From the NCBI RefSeq assembly GCF_009932435.1, contig NZ_BJOU01000015.1:1-12422 (forward strand): a DNA stretch of 12,422 nt, given 5' to 3'. Below are positions 7,031 through 12,422 of this stretch, in pieces. Source of the DNA: Gordonia crocea. Lineage in GTDB: Bacteria; Actinomycetota; Actinomycetes; Mycobacteriales; Mycobacteriaceae. Made by a program: the position numbers and the translations under genes. The stretch's first letter is position 1. Each line of letters starts with the position of its first letter. The notes below the pieces were generated by a model, which was not told the DNA's origin, ran no database searches, and was given only the letters and a program-made list of their open reading frames with translations.

Positions 7031-8376
7031 TGACGCAATCGACCAGCACCGCAAACCTGGCGAACGGGCCGCACCACCCCGATCTGTTGCGCATCGCGAC
7101 CGCCGGCAGCGTCGACGACGGCAAGTCCACCCTCGTCGGCCGCCTGCTCTACGACACGAAGTCCGTCCTTGCCGACCAGATCGACGCGGTCAACCGCGCC
7201 TCACAGGCACGCGGCCTGGACGGGCCCGACCTGTCGCTGCTCGTCGACGGGCTGCGCGCCGAACGCGAGCAGGGCATCACCATCGATGTCGCCTACCGCT
7301 ACTTCGCGACCGCCAACCGCTCGTTCGTCTTGGCCGACACCCCCGGTCACGTCCAGTACACCCGCAACACGGTGTCCGGCGCATCGACCGCACAACTGGT
7401 GATCCTGCTGGTCGACGCCCGCAACGGCGTCGTCGCGCAGACCCGCCGCCATGCCGCGGTGATGGCCCTGTTGGGCGTGCCGCAGCTCGTGCTCGCGGTC
7501 AACAAGATCGACCTGGCCGATGATCCGCAGGGACAATTCGCGCAGATCACCGCTGACTTCGCCGAGTTGACCCGGTCGCTGGGCTGGACCGACGAGCAGG
7601 TCTTGGCGATCCCGGTGTCCGCGCTGCACGGCGACAACGTCGCCACCCGGTCGGAGCGCACGCCGTACTACGACGGCCCGACCCTGATCGAGCATCTCGA
7701 GACCGTCCCGAACGTGCACGAGCGCGCCGGCGACCCGGTCGGTCTGCGCTTCCCGGTGCAGTATGTGATTCGGCCGCGCACCGCAGAGTTCCCGGACTAC
7801 CGCGGCTACGCCGGACAGGTCGCCACCGGCACCGTCGCCGTCGGCGACGAGGTGGTCATCCTGCCGTCCGGGACCCGGACCACGATCGAGGCCATCGACA
7901 CCGCCGATGGCCAGCTGCCGGCCGCGCACGCCGGGCGCAGCGTCACCCTGTTGTTGGCCGACGACGTCGACGTCTCGAGGGGTGACGTCATCGCCGCGGT
8001 CGGCGATGCCCCGGAACCGATCCAACAGTTCACCGCCACGGTGTGCTGGCTCGGCGACAAGGCGCTGCGCCCGGGTGCCCGACTGCTCCTCAAGCACGGG
8101 ACCCGTACCACGCAGGCCATCGTCGGGAGCATCGACGTCCGGTTCGACGAGCAGGATCTCACCCTGATCGAGTCGCCGGAAGCGTTGGAGCTCAACGAGA
8201 TCGGACGGATCTCCGTGCAGACGGCCGAGCCGATCGTCGCCGACGACTACAGCCACAGCCGCGAGTCGGGCAGCTTCCTGCTGATCGACCCGGCCGGCGG
8301 CAACACGCTGGCGGCCGGCCTCGTCGGGGATGCCCTCGACCAATTGCATCTGACGCCCAGCACGGTCCCGGCGTGA
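7030..8376 (+). CDS. cysN: Sulfate adenylyltransferase subunit 1 (regulatory GTPase, CysN), without APS kinase domain
   Basis: A 448-residue translation-factor-like GTPase that drives APS synthesis by coupling GTP hydrolysis to CysD. The G domain shows G1 AGSVDDGKST (about 25-34), G3 DTPGH (103-107) and G4 NKID (158-161). REQGITIDVAYRYF is the CysN effector region and TRNTVSGASTAQL follows G3. EF-Tu-like domains 2 and 3 occupy about residues 235-440. In M. tuberculosis the homologue is a CysN-CysC fusion; here the protein ends after domain 3 (LDQLHLTPSTVPA), so there is no APS kinase part. A longer upstream reading is possible on paper but would run through cysD, and the ATG at 7030 gives the conserved N-terminus. 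The last four bases overlap the GTG start of the chelatase gene. Confidence 0.96.
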   Translation: MTQSTSTANLANGPHHPDLLRIATAGSVDDGKSTLVGRLLYDTKSVLADQIDAVNRASQARGLDGPDLSLLVDGLRAEREQGITIDVAYRYFATANRSFVLADTPGHVQYTRNTVSGASTAQLVILLVDARNGVVAQTRRHAAVMALLGVPQLVLAVNKIDLADDPQGQFAQITADFAELTRSLGWTDEQVLAIPVSALHGDNVATRSERTPYYDGPTLIEHLETVPNVHERAGDPVGLRFPVQYVIRPRTAEFPDYRGYAGQVATGTVAVGDEVVILPSGTRTTIEAIDTADGQLPAAHAGRSVTLLLADDVDVSRGDVIAAVGDAPEPIQQFTATVCWLGDKALRPGARLLLKHGTRTTQAIVGSIDVRFDEQDLTLIESPEALELNEIGRISVQTAEPIVADDYSHSRESGSFLLIDPAGGNTLAAGLVGDALDQLHLTPSTVPA

Positions 8377-9158
8377 GCGTCCTCCTCGTCGCCCACGGCA
8401 GCCGGGACCCCCGGTTCGCCCTGACGCTCACGCGTATCCGCGACGAGGTCCGCACCACGCTCCCGGCCGAGCGGATCGAACTGGCCTATCTGGATCTCGA
8501 CGAGCCCCTCGTGGCCACTGTCCTGGACTGGCTCGCGCCGGCGGGCGACCCGATCCGGGTGGTGCCGCTGCTGCTCGGCGACGGCTATCACAGCCGGTTC
8601 GACCTGCCCGTGCTGCTCGACGCCGCACGGCGGCGCTGGCCGACTCTCACCCTGGTGCAGACCCCCGTTCTCGGGAAGGCCGATCTGAGCCCGGCTCTGG
8701 TCGACCGCGCCCGGGCCGCCGGCCTGCGCGCCGGCGACGGCATCGTCATGTACGCCGTCGGCTCCTCCGACGAACGTTCCGACGACGCGGCCCGACGCCG
8801 GGGCGCCGAGGTCGCGCGGTTGACCGGCAACCCGGTCGAGGTGGTGTTCGCGACGAAACTCGGCCGACAGGCCTCGGTCCTGCGCGGCGCCGTCGGGCGT
8901 CTGCGTGCCGGCGGCGCGAAGCGGATCGTCGGGTTGCCCTACTTCCTGTCCCCGGGCCTGCTGGCCGAGCGTGTCGAGGCACTGCTGGACGAACTCGCCC
9001 CGGGTGATCCGATCGCCGGGGCCCTCGGCCCGCACGGACTCGTCGTCGAGGCCATCGCCGGTCTCGTTCCTCCCGCACCGATTCACATCTCCCGACGTAA
9101 TCCCGTCGGGAAATGCGAATTCGATCGGGAGGAAGCCGACTCGGTCCCCCGCCGCTAG
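8373..9158 (+). CDS. Sirohydrochlorin chelatase, CbiX/SirB type
   Basis: A 261-residue class II chelatase. In this setting it most likely inserts Fe2+ into sirohydrochlorin to make siroheme, the cofactor of SirA in the same operon. The N-terminal half starts VLLVAHGSRDPR with metal-ligand candidate His8; LLLGDGYHSRFDLPV carries the second ligand His73. The second half (MYAVGSSDERSDDAARR, LPYFLSPGLLAERVEAL) is the degenerate repeat typical of the CbiX fold. The homologue in M. tuberculosis is Rv2393 (che1), also downstream of cysH. The start is GTG at 8373, overlapping the cysN stop as GTGA, the only start that keeps AHGS at the N-terminus. Residues from about 232 (VPPAPIHISRRNP...) form a tail that does not look like the family and is encoded by a large palindrome (9067-9134). 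Cobalt chelation for B12 is a less likely alternative, because no cobalamin genes are nearby. Confidence 0.9.
   Translation: MSVLLVAHGSRDPRFALTLTRIRDEVRTTLPAERIELAYLDLDEPLVATVLDWLAPAGDPIRVVPLLLGDGYHSRFDLPVLLDAARRRWPTLTLVQTPVLGKADLSPALVDRARAAGLRAGDGIVMYAVGSSDERSDDAARRRGAEVARLTGNPVEVVFATKLGRQASVLRGAVGRLRAGGAKRIVGLPYFLSPGLLAERVEALLDELAPGDPIAGALGPHGLVVEAIAGLVPPAPIHISRRNPVGKCEFDREEADSVPRR
9067..9134. repeat. 68-base imperfect palindrome at the end of the sulfur operon (terminator or palindromic element)
   Basis: Arms 9067-9097 and 9104-9134 align without bulges around the loop TAATCC. The outer nine bases (TTCCTCCCG with CGGGAGGAA) and inner eight (TCCCGACG with CGTCGGGA) are perfect. A 9-base stretch between them pairs at 7 positions, and a 5-base stretch pairs at one or two. 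In total 25 of 31 positions are Watson-Crick pairs and one more is G-U. It lies inside the last codons of the chelatase gene and begins 20 bases past the stop of the convergent acyl-CoA synthetase. It could end transcripts from either side. No T-run is present. Confidence 0.7.
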
Positions 9159-10786
9159 CCCTGGATCCGGGCGCGACCCTCGCCCCACTCGACGTCGCGC
9201 AGCTCGTTCTTGCGGATCTTGCCGGTGGAGGTCTTCGGCAGTTCGTCGACGAAGGCGACGTCGCGCGGCGCCTTGTAGGAGGCGATCTTCGACTTCACGT
9301 GCGCGATGATCTCGGCATCGGTCGCCTCTTGTCCCGGCTTGAGCACGACGATGGCCTTGGGGCGCTCGCCCCACTTGTCGTCGGGCACCCCGATCACCGC
9401 GACGTCGAGCACCGCCGGATGGCTGACCACCGCCTGCTCGACCTCGATCGTCGAGATGTTCTCCCCACCGGAGATCACGACGTCCTTCGCCCGGTCCAGG
9501 AGCTGCACGTACCCGTCCGGGTGCATGACCCCGAGGTCCCCGGAGTGGAACCAGCCGCCGGCAAACGCCTCGGCGGTGCGTTCCTCGTCCTTGAAGTACC
9601 CCTTCATCACCACGTTGCCGCGCATCACGATCTCGCCCATCGCAACCCCGTCGTCAGCGACGTCGACGAGTTCCGCGCCCTCCTCGGTCTCGGTGCTCAC
9701 CACCCGCAGCCGGTCCGCGGTGATCATGCCGACGCCCTGCCGCGCCATCCGCACCGAGAGTTCCTCGCCGGACAGCTCCGACCAACTCGGATCCGGCTCG
9801 CAGACCGCATAGGGACCGTAGGTCTCGGTGAGTCCGTAAACGTGGATGATGGTGATCCCCAAGTTGCGGATCGCCGCGATGATCGTGGGGCTGGGCGGTG
9901 CCCCCGCAGTCGCGATCGACATCGGCCGGCTCATCGGATGCGCCTCGGGCGCGGTCGCCAGCGTGGTCAGCACGGTCGGCGCGCCCGACATGGCGGTGAT
10001 GCCCTCGGTGTCGATGAGGCGCCACATCTCCTCGCCGCGCACCGCGCGCAAGCAGACGTGGGTGGCGGCCACCGCGGTCAGCGCCCACGGGCCGCACCAG
10101 CCGTTGCAGTGGAACATCGGCAGGGTCCACAGGTAGTTGGTGTCGATGGAGAAGCCCTGGGTGATCACGGTGCCCAGCGATCCCAGGTACGCGCCGCGGT
10201 GGGTGTACATGACGCCCTTGGGCTTGCCGGTGGTTCCCGAGGTGTAGTTGATGGTGAGGACGGCATCCTCGTCGGCGACATCCCACACCAAGTCCTCGCC
10301 GGCATCCCCGCGGGCGAAGAACTCGTCGTACCGCACTGCGACGCCCTCGTACTCGCCTTCCTGGCTGGGCGTCTCGATGATCTCCCGCACCGTGGCGAAC
10401 TCCACGTCGGCGATGCCCGCCAACAGCGGCGCGTCCCCGACGAGCAGAACCGATTCGGAGTGGTCGCCGATGTAGCGGATCTCCTCCGGTGCCAACCGGG
10501 TGTTGACGGCGACGAGGATCCCGCCGACCAGCGGAACCGCGAAGTGTGCGGTGAGCAATTCCAGTGAGTTGCTCGCCAGGTAGGCGACCTTGTCGCCCGG
10601 CTCGACCCCGGAGGCCCGCAGCGCGCCGGCGAGCGACCGGACGTCGGCGGCCAACTCGGCGTACGTCAGGCGGCGCCCACCGTCGATGGCGGCGAGCTTG
10701 CCGGGGTGCACCGACGCGGCGCGCTCCAAGAAGCGCAACGGAGACAGCGGCGTGTTGAGTCCGGACGTGGCGGTGGCACTGGTCAT
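9155..10786 (-). CDS. AMP-binding acyl-CoA synthetase (fatty-acid CoA ligase family)
   Basis: A 543-residue enzyme of the ANL superfamily. It activates a carboxylic acid as an acyl-adenylate and transfers it to CoA. The P-loop YTSGTTGKPKG (181-191), ATAGAPP (292-298), YGLTETYGP (317-325), GWFHSGD (411-417), DRAKDVVISGGENIS (431-445) and the catalytic Lys523 in PKTSTGKIRK are all intact. The substrate cannot be fixed from sequence. WTLPMFHCNGWC is the pattern of the medium/long-chain AlkK-like branch, so a fatty acid is likely. The start at 10786 has GTGAGGAT just upstream. The gene lies between two sulfate-assimilation units and has no visible link to them. Its TAG stop shares the CTAG at 9155-9158 with the chelatase stop. 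The 112-base gap to cysA holds tandem repeats, and it may have its own promoter. Confidence 0.93.
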   Translation of the reverse strand: MTSATATSGLNTPLSPLRFLERAASVHPGKLAAIDGGRRLTYAELAADVRSLAGALRASGVEPGDKVAYLASNSLELLTAHFAVPLVGGILVAVNTRLAPEEIRYIGDHSESVLLVGDAPLLAGIADVEFATVREIIETPSQEGEYEGVAVRYDEFFARGDAGEDLVWDVADEDAVLTINYTSGTTGKPKGVMYTHRGAYLGSLGTVITQGFSIDTNYLWTLPMFHCNGWCGPWALTAVAATHVCLRAVRGEEMWRLIDTEGITAMSGAPTVLTTLATAPEAHPMSRPMSIATAGAPPSPTIIAAIRNLGITIIHVYGLTETYGPYAVCEPDPSWSELSGEELSVRMARQGVGMITADRLRVVSTETEEGAELVDVADDGVAMGEIVMRGNVVMKGYFKDEERTAEAFAGGWFHSGDLGVMHPDGYVQLLDRAKDVVISGGENISTIEVEQAVVSHPAVLDVAVIGVPDDKWGERPKAIVVLKPGQEATDAEIIAHVKSKIASYKAPRDVAFVDELPKTSTGKIRKNELRDVEWGEGRARIQG

Positions 10787-10818
10787 AGATCCTCACTTCG
10801 TGTGGTGTCTATGACAGT

Positions 10819-10838
10819 CCTACTCCACCCTCCTCCAC
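10819..10838. repeat. Tandem 10-base repeat upstream of the acyl-CoA synthetase gene
   Basis: CCTACTCCAC (10819-10828) is followed directly by CCTCCTCCAC (10829-10838), differing at one base. It lies 33-52 bases upstream of the start codon of the minus-strand acyl-CoA synthetase, where a promoter or operator would sit. A helical-turn spacing of 10 bases would suit a DNA-binding protein, but no known operator is recognised. Confidence 0.35.
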
Positions 10839-10840
10839 CG

Positions 10841-10860
10841 TAGGAAAAATCCCGCGGTTT
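10841..10860 (-). terminator. Weak candidate terminator downstream of cysA
   Basis: Read on the minus strand, AAAACC and GGATTTT form a short bulged stem around GCG, and the 3' side runs into five Ts. It lies about 40-60 bases past the cysA stop. The stem is poor (3-base loop, one bulge), so it could equally be part of the downstream promoter. Confidence 0.25.
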
Positions 10861-10867
10861 TCGCCGC

Positions 10868-10888
10868 CCGATGCAACGCCGATGCAAC
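10868..10888. repeat. Direct repeat of CCGATGCAAC in the cysA to acyl-CoA synthetase gap
   Basis: CCGATGCAAC occurs at 10868-10877 and again at 10879-10888, separated by a single G, so the period is 11 bases. It begins 10 bases past the cysA stop codon on the minus strand. A two-site operator or a small duplication are both possible; no regulator is recognised. Confidence 0.35.
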
Positions 10889-10898
10889 CCCGCGAGGG

Positions 10899-11890
10899 CT
10901 ACGCCTCGAACGCGGCGATCTTCGTCGCCCGGGCGTACACCGTCTCCCCCGGCTGCAGGTGCAGGGCGTTCTGGTCGCCGCGGGTGATCTGCGCGGCGAA
11001 CTCATCGCCGGTGGCCGACGCGAGCAACTCCACCCGCGTCTCGAACCCGAGGTTCACCACGCGCGACACGGTCGCCTTCACGACCCCGGTGTCCAGTTTG
11101 GCGTCACCGCCCGGCAGGGCGATCTCGGGATGGCGGCCGATCCGGATGTCGTGCGGGCGGACCAGTTCGCCGTTGAGGCGGACGGTCGAGCCGAGGAAGG
11201 ACGCGACGAACGGATTGTCCGGCCGGTCGTAGAGGTCGTCGGGCGAGCCGACCTGCTCGATGCGACCCTGGTTGAGCACCGCGATCCGGTCCGACACGTC
11301 GAGCGCCTCGGCCTGGTCATGGGTGACCAGCACGGTGGTCACGTGGACCTCGTCGTGCAGGCGCCGCAGCCACTTGCGCAGATCGTCGCGCACCTTCGCA
11401 TCGAGCGCGCCGAACGGCTCGTCGAGCAGCAGCACCTTCGGGTCCACCGCCAGCGCCCGGGCCAGGGCCATGCGCTGGCGCTGACCGCCGGACAGCTGCG
11501 CGGGAAAGCGCTTCTGGAAGACGGTGAGCCCGACGATGTCGAGCAGCTCGTCCACCTTCTTGTCGATCTCGGCCTTGGGTCGCTTGCGGATCTTGAGGCC
11601 GAACGCGATGTTGTCGCGCACGGTGAGGTGCTTGAACGCCGCGTAGTGCTGGAAGACGAAGCCGATGTCGCGCTGCTGCGGCGAGGCGGCCGACACATCG
11701 CTGCCGTTGATGATGACGGTCCCCGAGTCGAGGCCGTCCAGGCCGGCGATGGCCCGCAGCAGCGTCGACTTGCCCGAGCCCGACGGGCCCAGCAGCGAGG
11801 TCAACGACCCCTCCGGAATATCGATCGACACATCGTCGAGGGCGGCGAAGTCGCCATAGCGCTTGTTGGCGCCGATACCGAGATAGACAT
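10899..11890 (-). CDS. cysA: Sulfate/thiosulfate ABC transporter ATPase CysA, with an apparent one-base deletion near the 5' end
   Basis: The ATPase that powers sulfate uptake with CysT/CysW on the inner face of the membrane. The uninterrupted frame (10899-11831) shows Walker [10 protein letters not shown], signature [15 protein letters not shown], Walker [16 protein letters not shown]-loop VTHDQ and a C-terminal TOBE-like region with RPHDIRIG. It closely resembles M. tuberculosis CysA1. The natural start is ATG at 11890, one base after the cysW stop, with AAGGAAGG upstream; it reads MSISV. The frame then breaks, and resuming one base off gives [15 protein letters not shown] followed directly by VSIDIPEG. 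A base is therefore missing at about 11876-11877. As given, only a GTG at 11831 could start the long frame, and it would lack the first strand of the domain. Restored length is about 330 residues. I take the deletion as a probable sequence error. Confidence 0.88.
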
Positions 11891-11891
11891 G

Positions 11892-12422
11892 TCACACGCC
11901 TTCCTTGATGAGCTGGGGTTCGTTGCCGATCGCGATCGGGTCGTCGGCGGTGGTTTCGGTTTCGGTCGAGCGGTCGATCCACTCGCCTCGGCGTAAGCGG
12001 TTGCGCACCCGCCGTTCGATCAGGGTCATCGCCACGAGGACCAAGACCAGCCACGAACATGAGCAGGGTGGCTGCGGCGTAGGCACCGAACTCGTTGTAG
12101 TCGTCGGTGTAGCGCGAATGCACCAACAGGGTCAGCGTCTGGGAGATACCCGGGAAGTTCGACGAGACCATGGTGACCGCGCCGTATTCGCCGAGGGCGC
12201 GGGCGATGGTCAGGACCACGCCGTAGGTCAGGCCCCAGCGGATGGCCGGCAGGGTGATCCGAACTGAAGGTCGGCCAGCCGTTTGGCACCGAGGGTGGCC
12301 GCGGCCTCCTCCTGCTCGGTGCCGATCTCCCGGAGCACCGGCTCGACCTCGCGGACGACGAACGGCAGCGTCACGAACAGCGTCGCCAGCACCAGGCCGG
12401 GGAATCCGAAGATCACCTTGAA
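11892..12422 (-). CDS. cysW: Sulfate ABC transporter permease CysW, 3' part only, with two apparent frameshifts
   Basis: This is the C-terminal part of the membrane permease that forms the sulfate channel with CysT; the 5' part lies outside the window. Three frames join into one protein. FKVIFGFPGLVLATLFVTLP through the permease-CysA coupling motif EQEEAAATLGAKRLADLQ comes first. RITLPAIRWGLTYGVV, ARALGEYGAV and FGAYAAATLLMFV follow. LVLVLVAMTLIERRVRNR and the end IGNEPQLIKEGV close it. The first break fits loss of one C at about 12261 (TTCCGG read as TTCGG). The second fits one extra G at about 12051 (GTGG for GTG), or loss of two bases. At least two hydrophobic transmembrane stretches are visible. 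It overlaps nothing and ends one base before the cysA start, the standard cysT-cysW-cysA order. As given the frame is broken, so a pseudogene cannot be excluded. Confidence 0.85.

Noticed and set aside
9113..10567. A 484-codon plus-strand open frame across the acyl-CoA synthetase gene
   Set aside because: It is antisense to a gene with every catalytic motif intact, has low-complexity composition, and shows no family resemblance.
1..12422. CRISPR arrays, insertion sequences, tRNA or rRNA genes, prophage or defence genes
   Set aside because: No regularly spaced repeats, transposase or integrase motifs, tRNA-like cloverleaf or rRNA sequence was seen. The gene set is conserved core metabolism, so no novel multi-gene system is claimed.

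Overview
The window is a high-GC (well above 60%) stretch of an actinobacterial chromosome. Gene content and order match the Mycobacterium tuberculosis hrcA-to-cysA region (Rv2373c dnaJ2, Rv2374c hrcA, Rv2375, Rv2388c hemW, Rv2391 sirA, Rv2392 cysH, Rv2393 chelatase, Rv2397c cysA1, Rv2398c cysW) with differences. I therefore place it in the Mycobacteriales, outside Mycobacterium itself; Gordonia or a close relative is my best guess from gene order and protein resemblance, not from a database search.

Left part (1-3226): the start of dnaJ2 and all of hrcA lie on the minus strand as a heat-shock pair. A small conserved hypothetical gene of the Rv2375 family is divergent from hrcA. It converges on hemW, a radical-SAM heme chaperone on the minus strand.

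Centre (3227-9158): a sulfur-assimilation operon on the plus strand. It opens with a 354-base non-genic stretch holding a short cysteine-containing leader peptide. The leader's last codons can form two mutually exclusive hairpins, which resembles a cysteine-responsive attenuator. Next come sirA (ferredoxin sulfite reductase), cysH (APS reductase with the iron-sulfur motif), cysD and cysN (ATP sulfurylase) and a CbiX-type sirohydrochlorin chelatase. From cysH to the chelatase the genes overlap by 1 to 4 bases, so translation is probably coupled. Together they take sulfate to APS, sulfite and sulfide, and the chelatase supplies iron to the siroheme that SirA needs. No cysC (APS kinase) is present, in keeping with direct APS reduction.

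Right part (9155-12422), all on the minus strand: an AMP-binding acyl-CoA synthetase meets the chelatase tail to tail, with the two TAG stops sharing one CTAG and a 68-base imperfect palindrome beside the junction. Upstream of it in transcription order are cysA (sulfate ABC transporter ATPase) and the 3' part of cysW (permease). cysW and the 5' end of cysA carry three apparent indels within about 390 bases near the window edge. These look more like sequence errors than gene decay, because the protein, ribosome-binding site and gene junction are otherwise intact.

The window is mostly conserved core metabolism. The least ordinary features are the leader peptide with its switching hairpins and the long palindrome at the operon end.
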